64,000 nucleotides of DNA from positions 364,707 through 428,706 of the forward strand of contig NZ_JADGMQ010000001.1 of assembly GCF_016124105.1 (NCBI RefSeq), in the 5' to 3' direction. Below, piece after piece: positions 1-9,126 of the stretch. Made by a program: the position numbers and the translations under genes. The DNA is from Aquamicrobium zhengzhouense (GTDB lineage: Bacteria; Pseudomonadota; Alphaproteobacteria; Rhizobiales; Rhizobiaceae). How positions within the stretch are numbered: position 1 is the stretch's first letter; each line of letters begins with the position of its first letter. The notes beneath the pieces were generated by a model. That model saw only the letters and a list, made by a program, of their open reading frames with translations. It was not told the DNA's origin and made no database searches.

Positions 1-812
1 ATGCCGAGGGGAATTTGCAGAAGCACATTTCCAAGACCAACGGCCGTAAGGAGAAGCGCTGCATCGCTTTCGCTATAGCCGATACGGGCACCGTAGACGG
101 GGAAGAGTGCGAAGCCACCGGTCTCTACCGCCCCGAAGACGAGAACGGCGCCGGTGGCCATAGGAACCATCCAAATGTAATGCGCGAAACCAGACGAGGG
201 CTCACCTGAGGTGGTCCCCATGTCCGGGCTTTCGCGTGAAGCTGCCAGAACCGGCAGAGCAGCAATCATCACCAAGCCGAACGCAATCCCGAAAGGCAGG
301 AAACCTGACGACCCGACCTGGGAGAAAAGGAAAGGCCCGAAGGCAAAGCCGAGTGATAGGACGGTGGCGTATATTCCGAGCACCAGGCCGCGCTTGTTCG
401 GCGGGGCGGAGGTGGAAATCCAGTACTCGGACAGGATGAATAGTGTCGTGAGTGCAAAGTGCAGCACAGCCCGAAGCGGAAACCACATCCAGAATGCGGG
501 TACGAAATAAAACCCGATGAATGCGAAGCCGCCGAGCAGAATCATCGCCGTCATCAGCGGCACAACGCCGATTCGTGCAGCGAACGGTGTGACGAGAGGG
601 GCCGCGGCTATCGAGGCGATTCCCGCGACAGCGGTGTTGGCCCCGATCACGGTCGATGAATAGCCGCGTGCCTCAAGAATTACGGACAGGAGCGGGACCC
701 CAAGGCCAATTGCGATACCAACGACGCTGATCGATGCAACTGCTGCGGCGACCGATAACCAGCGAATGTGGGTGATCGCCTCTTCCTGAGCGGCCAGTGA
801 ATCTGGTGCCAT
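1..812 (-). CDS. MFS transporter, 3' end outside the window
   Basis: The first 270 residues of a major facilitator superfamily protein can be read from an ATG at 812 down to the left edge without a stop. The visible part holds about seven or eight hydrophobic segments, with loops rich in Gly and Pro and a short basic stretch (NKRG) between segments, as expected for the MFS fold. It is an inner-membrane secondary transporter; the substrate cannot be told from the sequence. An AGGT sequence lies just upstream of the start. It follows the Nudix gene by 29 bases on the same strand, so it is probably the last gene of the topA-rnr-DUF983-Nudix cluster. The C-terminal third is missing here only because of the window edge. 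Confidence 0.85.
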   Translation of the reverse strand, partial: MAPDSLAAQEEAITHIRWLSVAAAVASISVVGIAIGLGVPLLSVILEARGYSSTVIGANTAVAGIASIAAAPLVTPFAARIGVVPLMTAMILLGGFAFIGFYFVPAFWMWFPLRAVLHFALTTLFILSEYWISTSAPPNKRGLVLGIYATVLSLGFAFGPFLFSQVGSSGFLPFGIAFGLVMIAALPVLAASRESPDMGTTSGEPSSGFAHYIWMVPMATGAVLVFGAVETGGFALFPVYGARIGYSESDAALLLTAVGLGNVLLQIPLG

Positions 813-841
813 GTAAAAGACCTGTGAAAAATGCGGAGTGC

Positions 842-1606
842 TTACAGTAGATCGCGCTGGAAGCGACTACCGCGCAAATAGTAAAATGGGACGGGTCCTC
901 CCGGGGAGAGGTCAGGGTCGTTTTCAAGACGCTGCTCCAGATCCACCAGAACGGTGCGAGTTATGCCGGGGATGTCGGCAGATAGAGCTTCGGCGACGGA
1001 CAGCCACATGATCTCTTCGAGCTCGTCTGTGGGGCCGCCCTCCGGCAACTCTACCGCCACGTCGTCCCTGAACGCCGCGAGAAACCGGGTATCGTATCGT
1101 CTCACCCGACCAGGAGGTGTGATCGCGCGAGCGATGAAGCGGAGAGGGGTGAGGGTGGGGCACACGCCATTTTGAACAAAGCCCTGCCAATCTGGCTTGG
1201 ACGTCTTGAAGTCACCCATTTTGCCGATGAGAAGGCCTGCTTCTTCATAGGTCTCGCGGATCGCCGACATCGCAATCGCGCGGGCGCGGGTACGGCTGAT
1301 CCGCGGGCGGGCCAGCTTTTCTTCCTCGAGTGGATGAAGCGCATCGGCCACTTTGATACGCCCGTCCGTGGGGTCAGTGCGGCCACCGGGGAACACGAAT
1401 TTGCCGGGCATGAATGCATGCCTCATGTGACGCCGTCCCATGAGGACGCGCACCTGGCCTTTCGAGCGATCTAATAGAATGAGGGTAGCCGCATCGCGGG
1501 GACGCGATGGACCTGCGCCAAGTGCAGCGTCGCGTCCCTCCACGTGATCGACCTCGGCACGGCTCATCCCGGCCATGGTCCGGCGCAAAGCGCCGTCTCC
1601 CGTCAT
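842..1606 (-). CDS. Nudix hydrolase
   Basis: A 254-residue Nudix-fold protein, predicted to hydrolyse a nucleoside diphosphate linked to another moiety; the substrate is unknown. The core of the Nudix box is clear (RETYEEAG at residues 117-124), and the FPGG element lies at 72-75. About 40 residues separate these, more than in the compact MutT pattern, so it belongs to the longer-insert branch like the NUDT7/NUDT19-type coenzyme A or acyl-CoA hydrolases; that comparison is inference. I chose the ATG at 1606 because it overlaps the stop of the DUF983 gene as ATGA, a common sign of coupled translation. The open frame extends 24 codons further upstream inside DUF983, which I consider non-coding. 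Confidence 0.85.
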   Translation of the reverse strand: MTGDGALRRTMAGMSRAEVDHVEGRDAALGAGPSRPRDAATLILLDRSKGQVRVLMGRRHMRHAFMPGKFVFPGGRTDPTDGRIKVADALHPLEEEKLARPRISRTRARAIAMSAIRETYEEAGLLIGKMGDFKTSKPDWQGFVQNGVCPTLTPLRFIARAITPPGRVRRYDTRFLAAFRDDVAVELPEGGPTDELEEIMWLSVAEALSADIPGITRTVLVDLEQRLENDPDLSPGGPVPFYYLRGSRFQRDLL

Positions 1607-2037
1607 GGATTCTGCATTTCCGGGTGGGTATCCAACGCGTCGTCCTGACCTGAGAAACCATGCATGCGGCATGCCCACTGAAGACCAACCACCCCGCCTT
1701 TTACAGGAGGCAGTGCAAGCAAGGTCATGATCAGCGTCACCGGCCCGAGATAGGCAAGGTGAGTCCAGACCGACCAGTCCACGATCGATTCGAATCCCAT
1801 ATACATGGCCACTGCGACGTGTCCGACGATCGTGACGACGAGATAGGCCGGTAGATCGTCTGCGCGGTGGTGGTGAAAGTCCTCACCACACTGATCGCAC
1901 CGATCAGCAACTTTCAGAAAGGCGCGGAACAGCTTGCCCTTGTTGCAATGTGGGCAGCGCGACATCATTCCGCGCATGATCGACTGCTTTACGGGGCGAT
2001 CTGCAACCTGGGCTTCTCCGAATATCTGTTGATCCAT
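1603..2037 (-). CDS. DUF983 family membrane protein
   Basis: A 144-residue protein of the DUF983 family, common in alphaproteobacteria and of unknown function. An N-terminal zinc ribbon is visible as CPHC at residues 28-31 and CDQC at 47-50, followed by a His-rich turn (FHHHRADD) and two hydrophobic membrane segments at about 62-82 and 92-112. The ATG overlaps the rnr stop (TAATG at 2039-2035) and its own stop overlaps the Nudix start, so it is translationally linked to both neighbours. This tight placement after RNase R is conserved in many rhizobia as I recall it, but what the protein does there is not known. Confidence 0.88.
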   Translation of the reverse strand: MDQQIFGEAQVADRPVKQSIMRGMMSRCPHCNKGKLFRAFLKVADRCDQCGEDFHHHRADDLPAYLVVTIVGHVAVAMYMGFESIVDWSVWTHLAYLGPVTLIMTLLALPPVKGGVVGLQWACRMHGFSGQDDALDTHPEMQNP

Positions 2038-4319
2038 TATCGTCTCCTTGGCCCGCCACGTGGTGCCTTGGCTCGGGCCCTTTCACGCGAGCGCCGCGCC
2101 TTATGATAGGACTGTTTGGAGCCCGGGAGGGGCTTCGGGTCGCTAAGCATCTCAAAACGCATGGCACCTGCAAGTGGTGCCACTTCAACGAGCTTCACAT
2201 CAACTGTATCTGCAAGCTGGTATCCTCTTCTTGTCCTCTCCCCAAAAAGAGCACGGGCCGACTCGTCAAAGATATAGTAGTCGTCGCCCAGAGACGAAAT
2301 AGGGATGAACCCATCTGCGCCAAATTGTGGCAGCTGGACGAAAAGACCCGCTTTGGTGACGCCCGATATTCGCGCAACAAAGGTTTCTTCCAGTCGCGAA
2401 TTCAAATGTTCGGCGATGAGACGGTCGACCGTCGCACGCTCGGCTGCCATTGCCCGTCGTTCAGCCGTCGAGATCAGTGCAGCGATCTCTTCAAGACGCG
2501 ATTCTTCTTCATTGGTGATCCCGTCCGGACCAAGCCCGTGTGCACTAATGAGCGCCCGGTGCACCAGGAGATCGGCATAGCGGCGGATGGGTGAAGTGAA
2601 ATGGGCGTATCGGCGCAGGTTCAGGCCGAAATGGCCGAGGTTTTCGGGCGAGTAGACTGCTTGGCTCTGAGATCTCAGAACGACCTCGTTGACCAGCACC
2701 TCGTGGTCCGTGCCTGCGACTTGCGCCAGGATCCCATTGAAAGACGATGGCCGCATCTGGGCTCCTCGGGCCAAAGACATCCCGATCGTCTGGAGGAATT
2801 CGCGAAGTGCTTCCTGCTTGGCGAGCGAGGGCGCGTCATGAATGCGGTATACGAGCGGCTTGTGCTTGCCTTCCAATGTCTCGGCAGCGGCAACATTTGC
2901 CTGAATCATGAATTCTTCGATCAGCTTGTGGGCGTCCAGCCGCTCTGGAACGATCACGCGATCGACTGTTCCATCCTCCTTGAGAAGGATTTTTCTCTCA
3001 GGCAGGTCGAGCTCAAGCGGTCCACGCTGCGCGCGGCCTCGCTTCAGGGCACCGTAAGCCGCCCACAGAGGCTTCAGGATCGTCTCGAGCAGTGGCTTAG
3101 TCTTGTCGTCTGGCGAGCCATCAATTGCTGCCTGAGCTTGCGGATATGCAAGCTTGGCCGCCGACTTCATCATGATGCGGTGGAACGAGTGACGGATCTT
3201 CCCACCCTCGGCGCTGAATGTCATGCGTACCGCAAGTGCAGGGCGATCTTCGCCTTCGCGAAGCGAGCATAGATCGTTCGAGATACGCTCCGGCAGCATG
3301 GGCACGACGCGGTCAGGAAAGTAGACCGAATTTCCGCGCTTCAGGGCTTCTTGATCGAGCGCGGAACCGGGCGTGACATAAGTCGCGACATCGGCGATCG
3401 CGACTGTCACGATGTGCCCACCGACATTCCTGTCGTCTGGATCTGCTTCCGCAAAGACGGCGTCATCGTGATCTTTCGCGTCCGGAGGATCGATTGTGAC
3501 CAAGGGGATGTTCCGCCAATCCTCACGACTTGCCATGCTCGCCTCAGGCGCGGCAGCGGCTTCCGCCAATGCCGTTTCAGGGAAGATGTAAGGAATGTCG
3601 TGTTCGTGGATCGCGATCATCGAGATCGCCTTCTCGCTGCTCAGCGACCCCAATATGTTGAGCACCTTGCCCTTGGGTAGGCCGTAGCGGCCGGCAGACA
3701 CCTGCTCCACTTCCACGAGATCGCCTGGTTTGGCTCCGCCCGTGTAGTCGCTGTCGATGATCAGCTCAGCCTGGCGGCGCTCGACGGGCTCGATGCGGAA
3801 GCTGCCATCACGCAGCTGACGCAGCACCCCGAGAACGGCATCGCGGCGCTTCTCGAAAATCTTGATGATGCGTCCCGTGTAGGCAGGGCCAGCGTCGAGA
3901 TCGGTCGGAAATACCTTTGCAAGAATACGTTCGCCAATACCGGGCGTCCGGGCCGAATCGCGCGAAGGACGCAGCGACACCAGCGGCACTGCACCATTTT
4001 CTTCCGGCCACTCGGCGGGGCGCGCGAGCAGGTTCCCGTCCTCGTCGCGAGAAAATACGTCGAGTACAGAAACATGGGGGAGGGCGTCGGCCCGAGTGAA
4101 GCGCTTCGCCTGCTTCTTCAGTACCCCCTCATCCTGAAGCTGGCGAAGCTGATCCTTCAGCCATGCGCGATCAGCGCCCTTCAGACGGAAAGCGCGTGCG
4201 ATTTCGCGCTTTCCGCTCTGATCAGGATTTTCCTTGATGAAAGCAAGGATTTCATCGCGCGAAGGGCGGAAATCGCTTTTGTCTTCGCCGGTCGTGCGTC
4301 CCGAAATCCGCTTTGCCAA
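2037..4319 (-). CDS. rnr: Ribonuclease R
   Basis: A 760-residue 3'-to-5' exoribonuclease of the RNB family, which degrades structured RNA and takes part in mRNA and rRNA turnover in the cytoplasm. An N-terminal winged-helix-like region is followed by cold-shock-type OB segments, then the RNB catalytic domain with the metal-binding signature DPPDAKDHDD near residues 277-286, and a C-terminal S1 RNA-binding domain at about 640-720. The last residues are Arg/Lys-rich (KARRSRERARAKAPRGG), as in other RNase R proteins. It starts 6 bases after topA ends, so topA and rnr are probably one transcript. Length matches the family. Confidence 0.96.
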   Translation of the reverse strand: MAKRISGRTTGEDKSDFRPSRDEILAFIKENPDQSGKREIARAFRLKGADRAWLKDQLRQLQDEGVLKKQAKRFTRADALPHVSVLDVFSRDEDGNLLARPAEWPEENGAVPLVSLRPSRDSARTPGIGERILAKVFPTDLDAGPAYTGRIIKIFEKRRDAVLGVLRQLRDGSFRIEPVERRQAELIIDSDYTGGAKPGDLVEVEQVSAGRYGLPKGKVLNILGSLSSEKAISMIAIHEHDIPYIFPETALAEAAAAPEASMASREDWRNIPLVTIDPPDAKDHDDAVFAEADPDDRNVGGHIVTVAIADVATYVTPGSALDQEALKRGNSVYFPDRVVPMLPERISNDLCSLREGEDRPALAVRMTFSAEGGKIRHSFHRIMMKSAAKLAYPQAQAAIDGSPDDKTKPLLETILKPLWAAYGALKRGRAQRGPLELDLPERKILLKEDGTVDRVIVPERLDAHKLIEEFMIQANVAAAETLEGKHKPLVYRIHDAPSLAKQEALREFLQTIGMSLARGAQMRPSSFNGILAQVAGTDHEVLVNEVVLRSQSQAVYSPENLGHFGLNLRRYAHFTSPIRRYADLLVHRALISAHGLGPDGITNEEESRLEEIAALISTAERRAMAAERATVDRLIAEHLNSRLEETFVARISGVTKAGLFVQLPQFGADGFIPISSLGDDYYIFDESARALFGERTRRGYQLADTVDVKLVEVAPLAGAMRFEMLSDPKPLPGSKQSYHKARRSRERARAKAPRGGPRRR

Positions 4320-4325
4320 AAGGTC

Positions 4326-6971
4326 CTATTCCTCTTCTTTAGACTTCTTCGCCGGAGCTTTTTTGGCAGCCGGCTTCTTGGTGGTCGTGGTCTTCTTGGC
4401 CGCGGGTGCCTTCTTGACTGCGGTCGCCTTCTTGGTTGCCGCCTTTTTCGTTCCGGACTTTCCTGCCTTGGCGGCGATCAGCTCAAGAGCCTCTTCGACC
4501 GTCACAGATGCAGGGTCCTTACCTTTTGGCAGCGTCGCATTGACTTTGCCCCAGTTCACATAAGGGCCAAATCGGCCATCACGTACAGTAATGGCGCCGC
4601 CATCCGGATGTTCCCCAAGTTCCTTGAGGGCCGCCGGGGTGGCTCTGCCGCCACCCTTGGAGAAGCGGGACTTCTTCTCTGCGATCACGGTGACCGCACG
4701 GTTGAGGCCGATGGTGAAAACATCCTCCACCGTCTCGAGATTGGCATAGGCGCCGTCATGAAGCAGGAACGGGCCGTAGCGACCGATGCCGGCGGCAATC
4801 ATCTTGCCGGTTTCAGGGTGCAGGCCGACATCGCGTGGAAGTGAGATGAGCTGCAGAGCTTTCTCCAGGTCCATTGATGATGGGGTCCACCCCTTCGGAA
4901 GACCGGCGCGCTTGGCTTCTTTCCCGTCGCCGCGTTGAACGTAGGGGCCGAAGCGGCCGCTCTTCAGAACGATGTCCTCGTCGGTCTCCGGATCCTTTCC
5001 GAGTACGCGGTCGCCATTATCGCCTGCGCCATCGCCTTCGCCGTTCAGGCCGTCGCCCAACTGGCGAGTGAAGCCGCATTCCGGATAATTCGAGCACCCG
5101 ACAAAGGCACCGAATTTGCCCAGCTTCAGCGAAAGGTTCCCAGAGCCGCAGCGTGGGCATACGCGAGGGTTCGAGCCGTCTTCGCGGGCCGGGAACACAA
5201 GCGGAGCCAGTTCCTCGTTCAATGTGTCGAGGACGTCCGTTACGCGCAACTCTTTCGTCTCGTCGACGTGGGCGGAGAAGTCGCGCCAGAAGTCGCGCAG
5301 AACATCCTTCCAGGCGAGTTTGCCGTCGGAAATCTCGTCCAGCTTTTCTTCAAGATCGGCTGTGAAGTCGAACTCGACGTAGCGCTCAAAGAAGTTTTCA
5401 AGGAAAGCGGTTACAAGGCGACCTTTGGCCTGAGGCATCAGGCGGCGCTTCTCGATCGTCACATAATCGCGGTCCTCGAGCGTCTTAAGAGTCGCGGCAT
5501 AGGTCGAGGGGCGGCCGATCCCGAGCTCTTCCATCTTCTTGATCAAAGACGCTTCAGAATAACGGGGAGGAGGTTCGGTCGTGTGCTGGGTCACTGCAAC
5601 GTTCTTGCGTGACAGTGCCTCGCCAGCTTTGATTTCGGGGAGGCGGCGGCTTTCCTCGTCCTCGGAATCCTCGTCCTTCTGCTCGGTATAGGCGGCGATG
5701 AAGCCATCGAACCGAACGACCGAGCCGACAGCACGAAGCCCCGCCGTGCGGCTCCCGTTGACCGCCTCGATCTCGACAGTCGTCCGTTCGATCTCGGCCG
5801 GGTTCATCTGGCTGGCAATAGCCCGCTTCCAGATGATTTCATAAAGACGAGCCTGATCTGCATCCAGATATTTACGGACGCTTGCAGGCGTGCGCCGGAA
5901 ATCAGTTGGACGCACCGCTTCGTGCGCTTCCTGGGCGTTTTTCGCCTTCGTGGAATAATAGCGGGGCTTCTCCGGCAAATAGCGATCGCCGAATTCGGCA
6001 CCAATGGCTGAGCGAGCAGCGGCGATCGCCTCCGGTGCCATCTGGACGCCGTCAGTACGCATATAGGTAATCAGACCGGTGGTCTCACCGCCAATGTCGA
6101 TACCTTCGTATAGGCGCTGTGCGACTTGCATCGTTCGGGACGCCGAGAAGCTGAGCTGCGATGAGGCAGCTTGCTGTAGCGTGGAGGTCGTGAAGGGAGG
6201 GGCCGGGTTTCGCTTCGTCGGCTTCGCTTCAACTGATACGGCGTTGAAGGTCGCCCCTTCCAGCATCCCTTTAATATCGGCGGCCTGTTCGGCGCTCTTG
6301 ATATCGAGCTTCTGGAGCTTCTTTCCTTCGAACGCGGTCAGGCGCGCTTCGAAATCATCGCTGCGTGGCGTCGCAAGCTGAGCAGCTATCTGCCAATAAT
6401 CTTCGCGGATGAACCGCTCGATTTCCGACTCACGATCGCATACCAGGCGCAGCGCGACGGACTGGACACGTCCAGCTGATCGAGCCCCGGGAAGCTTGCG
6501 CCAAAGAACCGGCGACAGTGTGAAACCTACAAGATAGTCCAGCGCACGTCTTGCGAGGTAGGCATCCACCAGCGCGACATCGATATCGCGCGGGTTCGCC
6601 ATAGCCTCGAGAACGGACTGCTTGGTAATCGCGTTGAAGACGACCCGGCGGACAGGCTGATCTTTAATGACCTTCTTTTGGCGCAACACGTCGAGGACGT
6701 GCCACGAGATCGCCTCGCCTTCACGGTCGGGGTCAGTCGCGAGGATAAGGCTGTCAGCACCCTTCATCGCCTTGGCGATGTCGGACAGCCGTTTCGAGGA
6801 CGCGCCGTCGACTTCCCACGACATGGCAAAATCTTCGTCCGGGCGCACAGAGCCATCTTTCGCTGGCAAATCGCGCACGTGCCCGAACGATGCCAGGACG
6901 ATGTAGTCCGGACCGAGATATTTGTTGATGGTCTTTGCCTTGGCAGGCGACTCGACGACGACGACGTCCAT
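4326..6971 (-). CDS. topA: DNA topoisomerase I
   Basis: An 881-residue type IA topoisomerase that relaxes negative supercoils by breaking one DNA strand. The N-terminal TOPRIM domain begins at once (VVVESPAKAKTI), with the acidic DPDREGE motif following; the catalytic tyrosine is Tyr303 in ITYMRTD. One four-cysteine zinc ribbon (CPRC near residue 600, then CSNYPEC) is followed by three related glycine-rich repeats (GRFGPYV, GRYGPFL, GRFGPYV), and the protein ends in a 45-residue Lys/Ala tail that probably binds DNA or RNA polymerase. The start is the first codon of the frame and fits the family N-terminus. It heads the minus-strand cluster with rnr. Confidence 0.97.
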   Translation of the reverse strand: MDVVVVESPAKAKTINKYLGPDYIVLASFGHVRDLPAKDGSVRPDEDFAMSWEVDGASSKRLSDIAKAMKGADSLILATDPDREGEAISWHVLDVLRQKKVIKDQPVRRVVFNAITKQSVLEAMANPRDIDVALVDAYLARRALDYLVGFTLSPVLWRKLPGARSAGRVQSVALRLVCDRESEIERFIREDYWQIAAQLATPRSDDFEARLTAFEGKKLQKLDIKSAEQAADIKGMLEGATFNAVSVEAKPTKRNPAPPFTTSTLQQAASSQLSFSASRTMQVAQRLYEGIDIGGETTGLITYMRTDGVQMAPEAIAAARSAIGAEFGDRYLPEKPRYYSTKAKNAQEAHEAVRPTDFRRTPASVRKYLDADQARLYEIIWKRAIASQMNPAEIERTTVEIEAVNGSRTAGLRAVGSVVRFDGFIAAYTEQKDEDSEDEESRRLPEIKAGEALSRKNVAVTQHTTEPPPRYSEASLIKKMEELGIGRPSTYAATLKTLEDRDYVTIEKRRLMPQAKGRLVTAFLENFFERYVEFDFTADLEEKLDEISDGKLAWKDVLRDFWRDFSAHVDETKELRVTDVLDTLNEELAPLVFPAREDGSNPRVCPRCGSGNLSLKLGKFGAFVGCSNYPECGFTRQLGDGLNGEGDGAGDNGDRVLGKDPETDEDIVLKSGRFGPYVQRGDGKEAKRAGLPKGWTPSSMDLEKALQLISLPRDVGLHPETGKMIAAGIGRYGPFLLHDGAYANLETVEDVFTIGLNRAVTVIAEKKSRFSKGGGRATPAALKELGEHPDGGAITVRDGRFGPYVNWGKVNATLPKGKDPASVTVEEALELIAAKAGKSGTKKAATKKATAVKKAPAAKKTTTTKKPAAKKAPAKKSKEEE

Positions 6972-7033
6972 ATCCTGGTGAATTACCCCTCGTACGGTAG
7001 CAATCGGCCACCGCTGATCTTCGGAAAACAGCC

Positions 7034-7106
7034 CGTCACATGGCCGTGCTTTTAATTGCGGTCAAGAGGCTGTGACGATTTTAGGAGCGGTCAGGGGCTC
7101 GTCACA
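7034..7106. repeat. Three copies of CGTCACA/TGTGACG upstream of topA
   Basis: The heptamer CGTCACA occurs at 7034-7040 and 7100-7106, and its reverse complement TGTGACG at 7071-7077, all inside the space between the divergent topA and the small gene at 7217. The first two form an inverted repeat with a 30-base spacer, the last two one with a 22-base spacer. This could be an operator array acting on topA or on the divergent gene. No regulator is identified. Confidence 0.35.
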
Positions 7107-7216
7107 ACCAAAGATTGCGCACGTTAAGATTGCAATTTTGCAGGCAGAGAGTATTAATTGAATCTATCTGTGGTTGTGTAAAATGTTTCTTGCAACCGGA
7201 GTGGCGGAGGGAAGTC

Positions 7217-7459
7217 ATGCATACGCTTCGGCAGCGTCGACGAACCGACGCGTTGGATTATCTTCAGTCAATGCTCGGTCAATTGCGAACAATGGCCCAG
7301 GCCGAGCGCTGCGATATGTTGGCGTATCTGATCGAGATGGCGTACCTGGAAGCGGGTGACATTATTCGCGGTGAGCGCCCGCTAAATGTCAGAGACGATC
7401 AGCGAAACGGAGCCGCCGGAATGCCGCTCGAGGCGACCGGCAAGGTCAAGCTCAAGTAA
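7217..7459 (+). CDS. Small conserved-looking hypothetical protein (80 aa)
   Basis: An 80-codon gene starting at ATG 7217 behind a good ribosome binding site (GGAGGG at 7206-7211). The centre is a predicted amphipathic to hydrophobic helix (LRTMAQAERC followed by MLAYLIEMAYLEAGDII), while the last 30 residues are polar. I remember short rhizobial proteins with this 'LAYLIEMAY-EA' pattern but cannot verify it, and no function is known to me. The frame is open further upstream to 7115, but there is no binding site there. Its last 78 bases overlap the 3' end of dprA on the other strand, so the two transcripts are complementary over that stretch. It is divergent from topA. Confidence 0.68.
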   Translation: MHTLRQRRRTDALDYLQSMLGQLRTMAQAERCDMLAYLIEMAYLEAGDIIRGERPLNVRDDQRNGAAGMPLEATGKVKLK

Positions 7460-8518
7460 GATCATCATGAGCTGGGACGGGTGTACGCCGGTGTGGTGCA
7501 AGAGTTCATCTATTTGAGCTGGCGACGGACCTAAGGCGTTCAGCACTGCTGAGCGCTGATCATCAAGTGGCGGGGGTGTGCTTGAGGGGATGGGCGGCTC
7601 CTCAAGCACATCCATTACGCGGGCGGTCCTGGGCACGAGTGGCTTGATGTCCTCCAGCACGTCCGCTGCTCCGGTGATGAGGGTCGCGCCGTTACGAATG
7701 AGGCTGTTGGTACCGGCGGATCTCGGATCAAGTGGCGATCCCGGCACGGCATAGACCAGGCGACCCATTTCCGCGGCGAGCCTTGCCGAGATGAGAGAAC
7801 CGGACCTGTAAGCAGCCTCAATGACCACCAAGCCGGTTCCCAGCGCTGCAATCAGCCTGTTGCGACGCGGAAAATCGCGCGATCGGGGAGACCAGGTCAG
7901 CGGCATCTCCGAAATCAAAGCGCCTCGCTCGGCGATAGTCTCACTGAGTTTCTCGTTCTCCGGAGGGTAGGGGCGGGACAAGCCGCCGGCAAAAACCGCT
8001 ACCGTTCCGGTGTCCAAGCTGCCGCTGTGAGCGGCGGCATCAATCCCTCGGGCCAGACCGGAGACGATGATGTGGCCCTCACGCCCGAGGTCGCTCGCGA
8101 TGCGGCGTGCGATTGTCATTCCGTTTGCCGACGCATTGCGGGCTCCGACGACCGAAATCGCCGGCATCCGAAACACGTCTAGACGACCTCGTACCGCCAC
8201 GAGTGGAGGCGGTTGATCCATCTGCCGCAACATTGGTGGGTAGTCGGGCTCGCCATAGGCGATAAGCCGCACGTTATGACGGGTTGCGGCCTCCAGTTCC
8301 GCTTCTGCCTCCGCAGTCGGACATATCCGGATAGATTTCGCCGCGCCGCCTGCAGCAGCCAGCGTGGGTAGCTCTGCAAGTGCGGCTTCTGCGGAGCCAA
8401 AACGGTTGATCAGTTGCCGGAACGTGGCAGGGCCAACGTTCTCGCTGCGGATGAGCCTCAACCAGTTGAGCCGTTGCCGGTCGGTTAGCGTCAAGCTTTC
8501 CGCCGGCCGCCGGCTCAT
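7382..8518 (-). CDS. dprA: DNA-processing protein DprA
   Basis: A 378-residue DprA/Smf protein, which in transforming bacteria binds incoming single-stranded DNA and loads RecA; in rhizobia its role is less defined. An N-terminal helical (HhH/SAM-like) part of about 75 residues is followed by the Rossmann-like core with [21 protein letters not shown] and the [11 protein letters not shown] loop, and a C-terminal winged-helix domain (about 310-370) as in the longer DprA proteins. Its ATG overlaps the plsY stop as ATGA (8518-8515), so it is read as the last gene of pyrB-pyrC'-plsY-dprA. Confidence 0.94.
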   Translation of the reverse strand: MSRRPAESLTLTDRQRLNWLRLIRSENVGPATFRQLINRFGSAEAALAELPTLAAAGGAAKSIRICPTAEAEAELEAATRHNVRLIAYGEPDYPPMLRQMDQPPPLVAVRGRLDVFRMPAISVVGARNASANGMTIARRIASDLGREGHIIVSGLARGIDAAAHSGSLDTGTVAVFAGGLSRPYPPENEKLSETIAERGALISEMPLTWSPRSRDFPRRNRLIAALGTGLVVIEAAYRSGSLISARLAAEMGRLVYAVPGSPLDPRSAGTNSLIRNGATLITGAADVLEDIKPLVPRTARVMDVLEEPPIPSSTPPPLDDQRSAVLNALGPSPAQIDELLHHTGVHPSQLMMILLELDLAGRLERHSGGSVSLIVSDI

Positions 8519-9102
8519 CCTTTCGAGCCGATCTTCGATTCCGTCCCCGCCAATAGGCGCTCAATATTGGGTCGGTGCTTGATGAAGATGATTATGCTCA
8601 TCGCCGCAACGATCAGCGAATGTGTTGGCAAGCCAACCATGTAGATCACGACCGGTGTGACGATACATGCGACCAGAGCGGAGAGGGAGGAGTAACGGCT
8701 GATGACAGCCGTGGCGAGCCAGGTGATCGCAAACGCCAGAAGTCCCTGCCAGGCAAAGGCGATAAGGATGCCAAGATAAGTGGCAACGCCCTTGCCGCCC
8801 TTGAAGCTTAGCCACACCGGAAACAAATGTCCGAGGAAAGCCGCGAAGCCAGCGGCAAGGCCCGCCTCCAGTCCCCATTGCGCACCGATCAGAACGGCTG
8901 CAGTTCCCTTTAAGGCGTCGCAGAGCAGCGTCAGTGCAGCGAGCCCCTTGTTCCCGGTCCGCAGGACATTGGTCGCACCGATATTGCCCGAGCCGATATT
9001 GCGCACGTCGCCCAGTCCCGCGGCGCGCGTGATCAGCAGGCCAAACGGCACAGAACCGAGTAGATAACCCAGCGCGAGCGCCAGAATTGTCGCTGTCGGC
9101 AT
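8515..9102 (-). CDS. plsY: Acyl-phosphate glycerol-3-phosphate acyltransferase
   Basis: A 195-residue multi-pass membrane enzyme that moves an acyl group from acyl phosphate (made by PlsX) to glycerol 3-phosphate, the first step of phospholipid synthesis. The family motifs are present: YLLGSVPFG near the N-terminus, the GSGNIGATN loop (about residues 37-45), and the GGKGVAT loop (about 102-108). Five hydrophobic segments fit the known topology. It sits 24 bases after pyrC' and overlaps dprA. The linkage of a lipid enzyme to pyrimidine genes looks positional, not functional. Confidence 0.96.
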   Translation of the reverse strand: MPTATILALALGYLLGSVPFGLLITRAAGLGDVRNIGSGNIGATNVLRTGNKGLAALTLLCDALKGTAAVLIGAQWGLEAGLAAGFAAFLGHLFPVWLSFKGGKGVATYLGILIAFAWQGLLAFAITWLATAVISRYSSLSALVACIVTPVVIYMVGLPTHSLIVAAMSIIIFIKHRPNIERLLAGTESKIGSKG

Positions 9103-9126
9103 GATCTGAATGCTCCCCGGGTCGCT

